A DNA stretch of 64,000 bases, taken from assembly GCA_021292165.1 (NCBI GenBank), contig CM037877.1, positions 204,270,715 to 204,334,714 on the forward strand, given 5' to 3'. A program made the position numbers and the translations under genes. The notes below the pieces were generated by a model, which ran no database searches, was not told the DNA's origin, and worked only from the letters and a program-made list of their open reading frames with translations. This document shows, piece after piece, positions 1 through 11,223 of this stretch. Source of the DNA: Shinisaurus crocodilurus (taxonomy: Eukaryota > Chordata > Lepidosauria > Squamata > Shinisauridae). Each line of letters opens with the position of its first letter. Position 1 is the stretch's first letter.

Positions 1-395
1 AAATCCCTGCTCCCTTTCCCCTGGGACTACACAATGAAATCCCTGCTCCCCCCCCAGGACTGCACAATGAAATCCCTGTTCCCCCCCCCCCGGGACTATG
101 CAACAATGAATTCCCTGTTTCCCTCCCACCCCGGTACTACACAATGAAATCCCTGCTTCCCTCCCCCCCCCCAGACTATGTAACAATGAATTCCCTGTCC
201 CCCCCTGGGACCACACAATGAAATCTCTGCTTCCCCCCCCCCAGTACTACGCAATCAAATCCCTGCGCCCCCACCCCGGGACTACACAATAATGAATTCC
301 CTGTGTGTCCCCCGGTACTACACAATGAAATCCCTGCTCCCCCCCCCGGGACCACACAACAATGTCCCCCCGGGACTACACGATGGCATTGCCCG
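1..395. repeat. C-rich minisatellite, about 36-40 bp unit
   Basis: About ten imperfect copies of a unit running 'aaatccctgctcc', a variable C run, 'gggactacacaatg'. Copies differ in C-run length and by an extra 'caa' giving 'acaacaatg' or 'acaataatg'. The array is cut by the window edge, so its full length is unknown. No coding potential. Confidence 0.9.
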
Positions 396-454
396 GGTCA
401 TCATTTTCCTATAGGCACTATTTGTTCGAAATCCCCCCCCCCCGCCGTGTAGGC

Positions 455-640
455 CCCGGCTGCAGTTCATATGAACATTCTGTTTAGACGTAGGAGAGAT
501 TTGCATATCCGCTTCTGATTGGGCCCCTGTGGCAGTGCATACCAACATTCTAAATGCCGTTGGAGTGATTTGCATAACTGCTCCTGAATGGCCCCTGCGA
601 GCATTCCAAGTGACGTCATTGGCTCTCATCTATTTTGGGC
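455..640. repeat. 69-bp repeat with octamer, CCAAT and CRE motifs
   Basis: Two full units and a partial third follow the C-rich array. Each full unit carries 'atttgcat' (octamer motif, 499-506 and 568-575, exactly 69 bp apart) and 'acattct'. The first unit ends with 'attgg' (inverted CCAAT). The third, partial unit has a perfect CRE, 'tgacgtca', at 611-618 overlapping 'attgg'. The motif set is promoter-like, but no transcript or TATA box is evident, so any function is inference. It may be part of a satellite or an old LTR. Confidence 0.6.
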
Positions 641-1543
641 CGTACAGGCACGGCGAGTGTTTTTTGGAGATTTGAACCCACCAGTCTTTGTCCTTGGGTG
701 ATGGAGAGAATGCGTGCCAAGTTTGGGGCAGATCCGTCCAACCATGTAGGAGCCTATGCAACGCACGCGAGCCGATCGGACATACATACGTATGTACGTA
801 CAAACAAATGGACATACTTTCACATTTATATAGTAGATAGCAGCTGCACAATGATTCCCCCTCCCCTAAAGTATGCTGCTGAAATGAAGAAAGTGTGGGG
901 TAACCAGGAGTCAATTTATGTGTGGAAGGACTATTGATGTGCAAAAGATCCATTAGAGGGGTGAAAATCTGATGGAATTTCCTGACTCAGCCCTCCAGAT
1001 TCTGGTGCCAACTTGATCTGGTGTGAGTTGAGCCAGCAAACGGATTTCTGCTTTTAAAAAAGACCACAATTTGCACAAGGTGTTTAAAAAAAAAAAAAAA
1101 AAAAAAGGTCATGAAATTTGGGCAAATTGCAGAGCCAAAAATTTGCACAAATTTCAGGTTCTGCAATATACGCAAATTTCTTGAACTTTTTTTAAAAAAA
1201 ACCTGTGCAAATCACGGCCCATTTTAAAAACAAAAGAAATCAGAAATTGTATGCATAATATTGGTGGGAAGAATGGAGGGGGCAAAGAGACTTAAAAAAA
1301 ATCACCACCCCATTTGCACAAATCATGGGAATGAAAAAAATAATGACTGAAAATAATAATTTTAAAATGTTTCTATTTGATATGTGCAATCATGTAACAT
1401 AGGGTTACATAATGAACTTGCGAATGTGACAAAATATTAAAAACAGTGCAAACCCATTTATGCACATTTAAAGACCAGATTTGCACTAAAGACCTGATTT
1501 GCGCAAATCACCATTTGCGCAGATGGCGTTACAAATACAGACA
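641..1543. other. no gene; AT-rich with recurrent TTTGCACAAAT-like motifs
   Basis: No coding signal. From about 1050 to 1530 the sequence repeatedly shows variants of 'tttgcacaaat' or 'tgcgcaaat' on both strands, broken by A runs (1085-1106). It looks like a decayed AT-rich repeat whose family I cannot name. A second region with similar character lies at 11440-11660. Confidence 0.4.
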
Positions 1544-1788
1544 CCAGTGTGGCGTAGTGGTGAGAGTGTTGGACTGGGACTCGGGAGATCTGGGTTCTAG
1601 ACCCCGCTCGGCCATGAAACTCACTGGGTGACTTTGGGCCAGTCCCTGACTCTCAGCCTAACCTACCTCACAGGGTTGTTGTGAGGATAAAATGGAGAGG
1701 AGGAGGATTATGTAAGCCGCCTTGGGTGCCTTTCAGGAAAAAAGGCGGGGTATAAATATAATAAATAAATAAATAAAAATAAATTCTC
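1544..1788 (+). mobile_element. tRNA-derived SINE with L2-like tail (copy 1)
   Basis: Near full length. It has a tRNA-like head with an A-box-like 'tggcgtagtgg' and a B-box-like 'gggttctagacc', a body with 'aaactcactgggtgac' and 'cctcacagggttgttgtgag', and a tail with 'ccgccttgggtg...aggcggggtataaat' followed by (aata)n. The tail resembles the 3' end of the L2 LINE at about 11133-11180 ('caccttgactcc', 'aaaaaggtgggatataa'), which suggests L2-type machinery mobilised it. Other copies are at 8640, 17205-18141 (split), 30965, 50991 and 54167. Confidence 0.85.
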
Positions 1789-1849
1789 AATGTGTGCAAC
1801 TATTTCGCACACATTTCTGGGACCCAAAAAAATATTCAGCATGGTCCAT

Positions 1850-2331
1850 TTCTGATTGCCAGATTGACATATTACACCTGTGCTAAAGGATCTACACTAG
1901 CTGCCAGTCTGCTACTGAGCTAGATTTAAAGTGTTGGTATTAGTATACAAAGCGCTATACAGCTCTGGAGACCAGGTTACCTCAAGGAACGTCTCCTCCT
2001 ATACGTGGGGTGGGCAACTTTGGAGGTCTGGGGGGCCATTTTGTGTCCCCCCCCAACCACCACCACCATGGGCTGCAGTCTGCCAGACAACTAAAAAATA
2101 AATTTTAAAAAAATTAGGAAGAAAAATGGCATCCGTTAACACTAGGGAACACCCAAAAGATAAAATTTAGCTTGTTTGCAAGCTAAACTTGACCATTTTA
2201 GGTCTCTGTACCAGCTACAGATGCCAATTTTTTGCATAACACTTTTATATATCTGTTTGTATTCCTTTGTAAACTTCTTCAGAATTTGTTCAATGAGAAG
2301 AGGTATATAAATATTGCTAACAACAACAACA
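1850..2331 (+). mobile_element. L2 LINE 3' fragment, interrupted
   Basis: 1850-2005 translates in pieces to the region after the L2 reverse transcriptase ('LWRPGYLKERLL'). 2190-2331 is an L2-like 3' end ('gaagaggtatataaatattgc') with an (aac)n tail. Between them lies about 180 bp beginning 'gtggggtgggcaactttggagg', which looks like a piece of a small hAT element. Heavily mutated, with no open frame. Confidence 0.6.
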
Positions 2332-2370
2332 AATTCCTGGACTCAAAATTCCAGGATTGCAGCTACTAAG

Positions 2371-2478
2371 GGTGCAATCCTACGCATGTTTAGACAGAAA
2401 AAAGTCCTACAACTATGATGACTGGGGAATGCTGGGAATTGTAGGACTTTTTCTGTCTAAACATGCATAGGATTTCAC
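2371..2478. mobile_element. palindromic MITE (ATCCTA...TAGGAT family)
   Basis: The arms are near inverse of one another: 'gcaatcctacgcatgtttag' on the left and 'ctaaacatgcataggatt' on the right, each next to 'acagaaaaaa' or its complement and 'gtcctacaact'. A related copy is at 16619-16725. No target duplication was confirmed. Confidence 0.6.
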
Positions 2479-2479
2479 C

Positions 2480-3443
2480 ATGAGTGTATGTCTTTTGCAG
2501 CAAGTTCCAGTTGGTGGATCTTGGGGTTCTACGTTTTTGTGTGTGTGTGTTTTACTCACAAGGGCAGGGGCGGTGTTCCACCAGGATGACAGTGCAGTGG
2601 AAGAGCTAAAAAAAAAACCCACCCTATGTACCATGTTCTTGATCAGGGGACCCGATGGCCATTATTTTTAAAGCAAAAACAAGACATGTTAGATGCATAC
2701 ATGCAATCAATGTATCATCAAGTTTGAGCATCAGTGAATCTCTGTCCCGTCTTGATGCCTCCACCCTTTCTGTTCCTCAGACAATTAGTTCTTCCAGTGA
2801 CAAAAGGGCAAAACAAAACAAAAACCAATCTGGGGTGGCTTTACAGGAACACAGGACAGAGCTAAGAAAATGTCATGGAGAACCTCTGGTTGCATAACAT
2901 TCCATTGCAAAAACAAACAAAAGCAAGACTCCAAATGCTTGTTTTTAATTAAATCACCACAAAGGATTCTCCCTGGAACAAAGTAAGGAAGTTGCCTCTT
3001 TAGTATCACCCTTTTAGCTGTACAGCAAATAGGCTTTTGTTTATTGGTTTTTACAACTCAATTTAAAAGCACTTCTTTTTTCTTTCTTTCTTTCTTTCTT
3101 TTTCTTTTTTTTTTTTTTGGTCCCAGGTTTTCCTTTCTGTTTTGTTTTCAAGTCAATTGCTTCTTAGACCAATTTCTCTATCTACATAAACGGCCCTTTT
3201 ATCATCACAGGCTGAACGGATATGGACGAAGTGAGCAAACATAAGCTTTCTCCCAGTGGATTCCCTTTCTTGACATCTCATCTTCATTGCCAGCACTCTC
3301 TCCGGACAGCATTCTCAGCTTGGGAAAAAGCCACACACAACTTTGGCAAAGTTTTTGAATCCATTCCTGAAGCCGTCACGAGGTTGCTTGCAACTACTGA
3401 GGGCCCAATACAGCATTGAAAGGGTCAGGATGAAATAGAGCAA
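2480..3443. other. no gene recognised
   Basis: Mostly unique sequence. It contains a (ttct)n and poly-T stretch at about 3074-3118. Short open frames here are not conserved-looking and have low-complexity translations. Confidence 0.5.
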
Positions 3444-3576
3444 CCTTACCCAACCTGGTGCACCCTCCAAATGTTTTGGACAGAAATCCCAGAATTTCAA
3501 ACCATTAAGCATGCTGACTGGGACCAATGGGAGTTGTAGTCCAAAACATCTGGATTGCACCAGGGTGGGGAAGGCT
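3444..3576. mobile_element. small hAT-like MITE (CCTTCCCCAACCTGG family)
   Basis: Inverted termini 'ccttacccaacctggtgca' and 'tgcaccagggtggggaagg' enclose the family core 'acaactcccattggtccc' (here reverse-oriented). About 130 bp and non-coding. This is one of roughly twenty related copies in the window. Confidence 0.75.
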
Positions 3577-3680
3577 GAAATACAGTATTGCATTGCCCTT
3601 GTTGCATCCAGTTCCATCTTATAATCCAGCAGTGAAGATGGTTCTTGGCCAATGTACATATTCATTTCTTTGTGTGTTTT

Positions 3681-3860
3681 CATAGATTTCATAGATCATA
3701 GAGTTGGAAGGAGCCTACAACTACAAGGCTATCGAGTCCAACCCCCTGCTCAATGCAGGAAACTAGAGGATGAGGTCTCCCATCCAAGTAATGACCAGGC
3801 CTGACCCTGCTTAGCTTTCCACGCTCAGACAAGCTGAGCCAGCGTGAGCCACAGGCCTGT
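3681..3860 (-). mobile_element. 5S rRNA-derived SINE with CR1-like tail (copy A)
   Basis: Read on the minus strand it begins 'aggcctgtggctcacgctgg', then shows the 5S rRNA internal promoter blocks ('aaagctaagcagggtcagg' and 'ttggatgggagacc'). It then changes to a tail ('agcagggggttggactcga', 'ccttgtag') ending in 'tctatgaaatctatga'. The tail matches the 3' end of the CR1 LINE at 37125-37207. Confidence 0.85.
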
Positions 3861-4043
3861 ATGTTTGAAGTATTTTTTATCCCACTCCTCAGCCAAAAAG
3901 GCTCCTGGAGCAGCTTACGTATAATCAGTAAAACAAGACATTCCCTGCCCACAAGCTTACAATATAAAAAGACACAACACACAAGGAAAAAAATGGGAGG
4001 GAAGAGGGGGGGTAAGTTAAGTCTTTCAGCAGGGCTGGTGTAA
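3861..4043 (-). repeat. LINE/SINE 3'-end-like repeat (gcagggac family)
   Basis: Minus-strand reading gives 'tgtaagcttgtgggcaggga' and a run toward 'ggcagttcc'. Related fragments appear at 35509-35640 and 47146-47290 (minus) and at 63360-63510 (plus). I cannot assign the family; the 3' ATAA tail of the last copy suggests a LINE or SINE end. Confidence 0.4.
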
Positions 4044-4060
4044 TGGGCCTGCTTCCCCCA

Positions 4061-4930
4061 CTCATCTCCCTCAGTACAGGCTGCTGGAACGGCTGCTGGT
4101 TGTTGTGACAGTTCCCGCTTGAGCTAACCTAGAGTCAGGATTGAACGGCCTCCAATTGAATTGCCTCCAATAGCAGAAGCGGTGACTTCCACTTTTCAGC
4201 CCCAGTGTCTCCTCATGTCCTGCTATGGCTGAATGAGACTCACCATTAGGGCAAATTATGGGGCAAGGAAAGAAAGCAGGCAAACAGTCAAACACAAAGG
4301 TTTCAATCCAGTATGGGATCAGGCTAATGGAGTGGTCAAGATACAGACAAAGGTCAAAGCACAGTTGAGCAGTCAGATACAATACACATTCCATAAACAG
4401 AGTCAAGCAGGAGTCCAAGGGTCAGTAGCACAGAGGTTCAATCACATAGCAAAATCAGGAATACAAGGCACTGGAGCTGGTAGAATGATGTTGTTCTAGC
4501 AACTAGATGAAAACTGAAGGTTTATAGCCCGAGCTTCCTGAGCTCCACTCAGGGTTCTGCTGCAGTGCGTTACATGCCCTCTGGCAAAAGTCCTACTTGG
4601 AAGGAGGGCCTTGCTCCCAAGGAGTCCTTTCCTCTTGAGGAGTCCTCCCTTGTAATCAAGCACTTCTCATAGAAGCCCCATTGGCCTGCCTCTTGAGGTG
4701 ATGACTTTCTCAGGGACTAGGTGGTCACCCAGCCTCCACCTCAGAGGCAGAACTCCCCTCCTCCTGCAGCAATGGACACCTCCCCTGAGGTCCCAGCCTC
4801 CCCCAGATCTCCTGACATGAGTGGCTCCTTGGCGCTGTCTGTCTCATGACACCTCAGAAGAGTCCGCATCTAAGGTTTGTATCATAGAAACACTGGCCTA
4901 AATAAGGGTCTCAGCATTGTGACAGTAAGG
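4061..4930. other. no gene recognised
   Basis: Mixed-composition sequence without a coding signature. Frames of 88-115 codons exist on both strands, but their translations overlap each other and resemble no family. Treated as unique intron DNA. Confidence 0.5.
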
Positions 4931-5062
4931 CAGCCCTCCTCTACTTGGTGCCCTCCAGCTGTTTTGGACTACAACTCCCAGGATTATTGACCATTGGCCA
5001 TGCTGGCTAGGGTTGATGGGAGTTGAAGTCAACATCCGGAGGGCACCAGACTGGGGAAGGCT
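4931..5062. mobile_element. small hAT-like MITE
   Basis: Core 'gactacaactcccaggatta' and 'gatgggagttgaagtc', with ends reading 'ttggtgccctccagctg' and 'ggagggcaccagactgggg'. Same family as 3444-3576. Confidence 0.75.
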
Positions 5063-6164
5063 GCAGTAAGGTCTCATAGTAAAAGCTAAGAACAAAGAAG
5101 TTTGTTAGGACAAGGAGTGTGAAAATAAAGACAGAGTGTTTGCATTGGATGCTGAGGGGACAGAAAGGCAGTGAAGACAACTTTGGACTCTCTCTATTGG
5201 CCTGCCTTGGCACATGAGTATGTTTTCTATTCAAAGGAGAGTATCCCAAGATAAGTGGCAAAACACCCAAAGATGTCAACATTCCAGCCGATGCATCAGA
5301 ATTAGTCTTGTAGTCCATGGGACTACAATGGGAATGTTGGTACTTCTGTCTTACCTCTCAGGAGTACATTAAACCTTTGTGAAAGCCACTCCTGATGGCA
5401 TGTTCAAACACGCACACACCACAACACAAATATGATGCAACAAGATTCATCTATGGCTGTCATGATACCCAGGTGCCTCAAATATCTGCCCAATGAACAG
5501 CCGGTCTTTGGGATCCAGATCACAGCATCATCTGGAGGACAATTCCTCTAGGGATTCACTCAACATAGCAATGGATACATTTGTAGTGGAGAGATAATAG
5601 TAGGAGCTGTCCCCTTGAAAGGGTGTCTTAGGCGGGGGAATTAGTTATGTTTAATATAATGGAAATGGGATTATTGGGGGCGGGCACCTTAGGGCAGATT
5701 TACATTTCACAAAGAACAAGTGGGGCTGCAACCAAGAAGAAGGGATGGGGGGGGGGGAACCAGCCTTGTGACTCTCAAGTTCCCTCTTTCCCTGTAAAGT
5801 CCTTTTCAACTAAACTCATGTCCTGACATCAATACAATATGGACTCTCCCAGCAGTAGCAGACAATGCTACTGAATTGAGTAAAAACAAGTCACAACAAT
5901 GTCGGGACATGGATCAGTTGATCCAGATGTTATGGAGGGGGGAGAGGAAGTCGGCATGGGGCTAGTGTTTGTAGTGGCAGGCCTATGTTCATTGCATGCC
6001 ATGTGTTCATCCGCCCTTAGCAGGATCTTGTAGGTTGTCTCACTTAGAGATTTGGTGGACAGTAAAGGTGATATTCAATTAACACCACCTGCCAAGGACT
6101 TTGGATCTTGCCAGTGATGGTCATTGCCATTAGCAACATAAGAGGTTCATATTTGTAAACAGCA
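5063..6164. other. no gene recognised
   Basis: Unique-looking DNA with a short C/G run near 5748. No repeat family and no exon with splice sites was recognised. Confidence 0.5.
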
Positions 6165-6284
6165 GCCTTCCCCAACATGGTGCACTCCAGACTCTGGGGG
6201 CTACAACTCCCATCAGCCCCAGCCACCATGGCTCATGATCAGGAATCCTGGGAGTTGTAGTCCAAAACATCTGGAGGGAAGGCT
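6165..6284. mobile_element. small hAT-like MITE
   Basis: 'ccttccccaacatggtgcac' at the left, 'catctggagggaaggct' at the right, and the palindromic core 'ctacaactcccatcagcccc' / 'ctgggagttgtagtcc'. Confidence 0.75.
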
Positions 6285-7480
6285 AGCGTACGGTAACTTC
6301 TGTGTGCCTCATGAAGGCCCTACATTCATCACCGAGGGCTCTGCCCATGTAAGTCTCCAAACTAACATTTGTGTAAAACCATACAAGGTGCTTTACTTTA
6401 AAAAAAAAAAAAAAAAAAAATTCAACTTGCTCAGATTAAAATTAAATCCCACGAAAGTCATTTAAAAGCAAATACGTTAATGCATCTCCTCCTCCACCAC
6501 CACCTCTCATGCTTTCATACCTTCTCTCTTGCTCCCGCACCCCATCCCCCAGTGAAGCAAGCATACTCAATCTTTTTTGTCTCAGCAAATGGCTTTTAAG
6601 TTCCTCTCGTTCCCTCTAATTTATATTATTTTAATTATTGAATAGCCCTCTCACTCATCGCCTGGAACATGAACGCATTTTTAAAAGGGACCTCGGAAAA
6701 ATCAAACTCCATCAGTGATCTGTTTTTCTGTCTCAGCTAACAGCCTCCAGCTCTCCCAGGAGACGGATAGTTTTGCTGCTGCTGCTGCTGCTTGCTGGGT
6801 AAAGGGATTGGGGAGTGTGGTGCGGAGTGGTGGGGGAGAGATAATCGTGGAGAGCAAAAAATGAATTTCAAGATGCCATAGAAAGAAACAGATTCCATTT
6901 GCTAATGCTGAAATCATGCACCTTGGGCTGAGAACGCGCTTGTGCTTTGTGGATATTACGTTGCAGCTGCTTCAGCATTTGCATGATATTTACATTTATC
7001 TCTGCTCTTCTCTGTATCTGTGTTGCTGCTAAGGGTTTTTTTTGTTCAAACAAACTTTCTAGCCTAGGGAGGTTCCTATGTATAAATAGGTACTCAGCAG
7101 GAAAATATGGTAATTATAAAGTCCTCTGATTTCTGTTCAGCTTGTAAAGAAATGGGGGGGGGGGCAAAAACTGGAACAGATTAGACCTGACAGCAACATT
7201 CTCAAAAAAAAAACAACATGGGTATATTTGGTCAAAAATTACAGTTCTGCAGTTCTGTCATTTTTGTTCCAAAATCCGCCATGTTATCAAGGAATCTGCT
7301 TAGGAGCCAAAACAAAATTCCGTGCATTCTCTATTGCGCACATTACATTTTCTCCCAATATCTACATATTCACATTATTTAAACTTTTTCAGCCTCATGA
7401 TAGCCTTACTTTTCACACCAAACAACTGCATTGTTGCAGTATTTTGCACAAAGCCAGTTTCACTGTAGTTGTATTAAACC
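6285..7480. other. no gene recognised; candidate conserved stretch
   Basis: Contains a poly-A run (6400-6420), a (ctg)6 run near 6775-6793 and an AT-rich, non-repetitive stretch at 6570-7130. Possible conserved non-coding DNA, but only alignment could show it. Confidence 0.4.
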
Positions 7481-7573
7481 AGCCTTCCTCAACCTGGTGC
7501 CAACAAGGGCCAAGCTTGCTGGGGATGATGTTGTAGTGCAACATCTCTGGAGGGTACCAGGTTGAGGGCAGCT
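7481..7573. mobile_element. small hAT-like MITE, deleted copy
   Basis: Termini 'gccttcctcaacctggtgcc' and 'ggtaccaggttgagggc' survive, but the middle palindrome is largely lost. Confidence 0.65.
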
Positions 7574-7689
7574 GCATTAAGCCCTTCATCCTGTGCAACT
7601 CCTAGAAAAACAACAGCTATGGAGGGTTTTTTGAACCCAGGCGTCAGCTCATTGGTATACGTATCCACTGAGCCACACTGAATCACTTT

Positions 7690-8000
7690 TACGTGACTGA
7701 TGTCCTCCTGTTGGCTCCCTTTCAATCCTTTGGCATACAGACCCTGATTTAGCAATTGGTTACAGCATAGCAAACGATGTTGTTTTGCAATTTCATATCG
7801 GAGTTTCTTCAAAACTCCAGGATGAATATCAGGTGCTCCTGGTGAATTATTACTGTTCATTTTGTCAATTTGCTCTAAAACCTGACACATCAGTTTGTGG
7901 CAATTCCTTAGATTTATCACTTCAAAAGAATAGCTCAGGTGTGTTTCTCCCCAATGCCTTTTGCAGCAAACGCCGAAGCAAAGAATTCATTTACTTTCTC
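7690..8000 (-). pseudogene. CR1-clade LINE reverse transcriptase fragment
   Basis: The minus-strand translation contains 'MNSNNSPGAPDIHPGVLKKL', the start of the reverse transcriptase domain of CR1/L3/Rex1-type LINEs (usual pattern SPGPDGIHPRVLKEL). Upstream it gives 'EFFASAF', typical of the linker before it. It is followed by 'LNQGL' and 'LKGSQQEDI', degenerate. Neither the catalytic YADD region nor the 3' end is present, so this is a short internal fragment. Confidence 0.6.
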
Positions 8001-8322
8001 TGCAGTGTTCTTATTTTCATTGAGTGCACATTTTACTCCCTGATGGTCCCAGCTACAACAGCTCTCCTGCAGCTTTCTTGCTTCTAATGTACTTTTTAGA
8101 GAATCTATCATTTTTGTTGTATCATATTATGTCCTACAAATCCCCTCCTGATCAAAATTAGATTAAAATCTTACATTTAGTTCACAAATGTTCATGCTCC
8201 TTGCTGTTCTCCTGAGCTCAGCACAATATTTTCTACATTTAATGGCTTCGTTCTACTATTTAGCCATGCTGGCATTAGGGTTGGGATGCTTCTGTCGATT
8301 GATTACCTATTGTTTGACATTA

Positions 8323-8574
8323 CAGGCAGTCCCCCAGTTAAGAACATCTGACTTACAGACAACCCATACTTAAGAATGGACTTCTGGGCTCCCCGGCGCT
8401 ACGTCGTTTACATAGAGTACATAGCAAAGTATACTACGCAATTTGCATAATTTACACAATTTGCGTAAATGCCGATTTTAACATATAGAACTCTATGCTG
8501 TTCTGACTTACATACAAATTCGACTTAAAGGCATTCTTAAGAACAGAACTCGTTCATAACCTGGGGACTGCCTG
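8323..8574. mobile_element. Tigger-like (Tc1/mariner) MITE
   Basis: 252 bp flanked by TA on both sides (8321-8322 and 8575-8576). Inverted termini are 'caggcagtcccccagttaag' and 'cataacctggggactgcctg'. The subterminal 'aagaacatctgacttacaga' mirrors 'gacttacatac', as in Tigger non-autonomous elements. No transposase remains. Confidence 0.8.
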
Positions 8575-8639
8575 TATTTACATGACACATACATACTTCA
8601 TGTAGGATCATCACCCTGCATTCAGGACCATATCCACAC

Positions 8640-8872
8640 TACATTTTAAAAGTAAGTAGTGGATCAAGTGTTGGCCTTAGACCAGGGAGATCTGCATTCA
8701 ACTCTTTGCTTGCACATGAAACTCACTAGGCGACATTGGGCCAGTCATCAACTCTCGCCCTAAAATACCTCACAGGATTCTTAAGATAAAATAGAGGGAG
8801 GTAAACTTGTGCCATCATCACCCTGAACTATTTGGAAGAAGGGCAGAATAAAAATCATAATAAATAAATAAA
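8640..8872 (+). mobile_element. tRNA-derived SINE, old copy
   Basis: Diverged relative of copy 1: 'catgaaactcactaggcgac' and 'gggccagtcatcaactct', then 'aatacctcacaggattctta' and an (aata)n tail. The tRNA-like head is mutated. Confidence 0.7.
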
Positions 8873-9007
8873 AGCTGTTCCCAAGCTGGTGCTCTCCAGA
8901 TATTTTGGACTTCAACTCCCAGCATTCCTGACCATTGGCCATGCTGGCTGGAGCTGAGGGGAGTTCAAATACAAAACATCTGGAGGGCTCTAGCTTGGGG
9001 AAGGCTG
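8873..9007. mobile_element. small hAT-like MITE next to SINE tail
   Basis: 'agctggtgctctccagatat' on the left and 'atctggagggctctagcttg' on the right, with the family core. It begins directly at the (aata)n tail of the SINE. Confidence 0.75.
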
Positions 9008-9059
9008 GCTTAGAATTTAATTATAGTATAGCATGTGTCTCTCAGTTACAGGCAGTGAA

Positions 9060-9460
9060 CTCAGAGTATTACAGGCATCTTATTGAGGGCGGGAGAAGCG
9101 TGGCGGATAGGATACCTGCTGTGCTCCCCTCATCCTCAAAAACATCTAGATGGTCGATTTTGGACATCTAGATGTTTTACCTCTCCTCACAAGGAGGAGA
9201 GGCTGAGGCGCTGCCTGGATTCTTCGGAATCCAGCTGCGCCCCGCTCCTTCCCTCCCTGCCCCCAGGAACGCCCCCCCACGGGGGAACCAAACACCGTCT
9301 TCCGTATCTTACGCCATTTTCTACGTAAAAAGCAGCCCGCCAGGAACCCAGGAGCTCGCCAAGCAGCTTGGCACACGTCCACTTTTGGCCTGGCTTGGTG
9401 GGAGCAGCAGCAGCATCTACTGAGCTGGAGGCAGGACGGGTCCCTGGTGGGCTGACCACC
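9060..9460. other. GC-rich block with AACATCTAGATG inverted repeat
   Basis: At 9138-9178 'aaaacatctagatg' and 'catctagatgtttt' form an inverted repeat with a 13-bp loop. 9190-9460 is GC-rich with several CpGs. It may be part of an unrecognised DNA element. Short open frames in this stretch occur on both strands and look random. Confidence 0.4.
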
Positions 9461-9493
9461 ACTATTCTTGCTTTGGGAAAACCTAAAGTGGGG

Positions 9494-9610
9494 TAAGCCA
9501 CCTCGAGCCTTCCAGATGTTTTGGGCTGCAACTTCCAGAATCCCTGATCACTGGCCATGCTGGGAACTGCAGTCTAAAACATTTGGACAGCAACTGGTTG
9601 CCTACCCCTG
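9494..9610. mobile_element. small hAT-like MITE, diverged
   Basis: 'gccttccagatgttttgggc' and 'gtctaaaacatttggacagc' around the core 'ccagaatccctgatcactgg', with the outer termini decayed. Confidence 0.65.
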
Positions 9611-9744
9611 CCTAAATTACCCCTGCAATTTATGTCTGGATCTTTCAGAGACAAAACTAAGCCACTGTACATCTGAAAAGTTAAACACAGCGGAAAAGTC
9701 AACCGCTCAGAAGCCACGCAGACAGCCATATACGACCTGACCAA

Positions 9745-11182
9745 CTATTTCAACCAGATCCATTTCAATCTGGTTTCAGACCTGGTTATGGGACAGAAAC
9801 AGCTTTGGTCACCTTGGTAGATGACCTATGCAGGAAACTAGAAACTAGGGGGAGTGTGTCCCTGTTGGTTCTGCTGGACCTCTCGACCATGGTATCCTTC
9901 TGGGCCGCCTCACTGGGATGGGACTTGGAGGCACTGTTTTACAGTGGCTCCATTCCTTCCTGGAGGGGCAGACCCAGAAGGTGGTGCTGGGGGACTCCTG
10001 TTCGACTCCTTGGCCGTTGGCCTGTGGAGTCCCTCAGGATTCTGTTTGGTCCCCCATGCTATTTAACGTATACATGAAGACATTGGGAGAGGCTGTCCGG
10101 AGTTTTGGGGTTCAGTGTCACCAGTATGCTGATGACACCCAACTCTATTTCTCCTTTCCATCTAATTCCAAGGAAGCTGTTGCTGTGCTAAACTGGTGTC
10201 TGTCAGCAGTAATGGACTGGGTGAGGGCAAACAACTTGAAGCATAATCCAGATAAGACAGAGGTGCTCCTGGTCAGTCGGAAGGCAGATCAAGAATAGGG
10301 ATTCAGCTTGTGTTGGATGGGGTTGCACTCCCCCTGAAGACACAGGTTCACAGCTTGGGTGTACTTCTGAATTCAGCCCTGAGCCTGGATGCCCAGGTTT
10401 CAGCGGTGGTCAGGAGTGCATTTGCACAATTAAAGCTAGTGCACCAGCTGCACCCGTTCCTGAAGATGTCTGATTTAGCCACAGTGACACATGCCTTAGT
10501 TACATCCCGCTTGGATTACTGTAACACACTCTACATGGGGCTGCCTCTGAAGAGTGTTCAGAAACTTCAGCTGGTTCAAAGAGCTGCTGCCAGACTGTTG
10601 ACTGGGGCTGGCTACAGGGACCATACAACTCCTCTGTTACAACAGCTTCACTGGCTCCAAGTCTGTTTCCAGGCACAATTCAAAGTGCTGGTTATGATCT
10701 ATAAAGCTCTATACGGCTCGGGTCCAGGTTATCCGAAAGACTATTCTCCCCTACGAGCCTGTCCGTACCCTGAGATCTTCAGGGGAGGCCCTTCTCTCGA
10801 TTCCGCCACCATCTCAGGCACGCCTGACAGGAACTTGGCAGAGGGCCTTCTTGGCAGTTGCCCCAACACTATGAAATTCCCTTCCCAGGGAGGCTGGAAT
10901 GGCGCCCTCCTTGGTATGTTTCCAGAGGCAGGCAAAAACTTTTCTGTTCCAGCAGGCCTTTGGGAATAGCCTGGACCCGTGAGAATGCGATGGAGTCCAC
11001 TGTTTATATTGTTATTGTTTTAACTTTGATATTTTTATATAATTTTAATATTACAGCTAATTTAATTATATTTTTAACTTTTGAATATTCCTATTTATAT
11101 GTTTTAATTGTACAAGTTTTAATGTTGTAATGCCACCTTGACTCCCTGTATTGGGAAAAAGGTGGGATATAAGTTGTTGTTA

Positions 11183-11223
<41 letters not shown>

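Noticed and set aside
1..395. CRISPR-like or coding tandem array
   Set aside because: Imperfect tandem minisatellite with variable C runs, no spacers, no open frame of note.
1544..1620. tRNA gene
   Set aside because: A and B boxes exist, but the sequence continues into a SINE body and tail and cannot form a normal acceptor stem.
3681..3860. 5S rRNA gene
   Set aside because: Only the 5S head is present, with substitutions, and it continues into a CR1-like tail. It recurs as dispersed copies, so it is a SINE.
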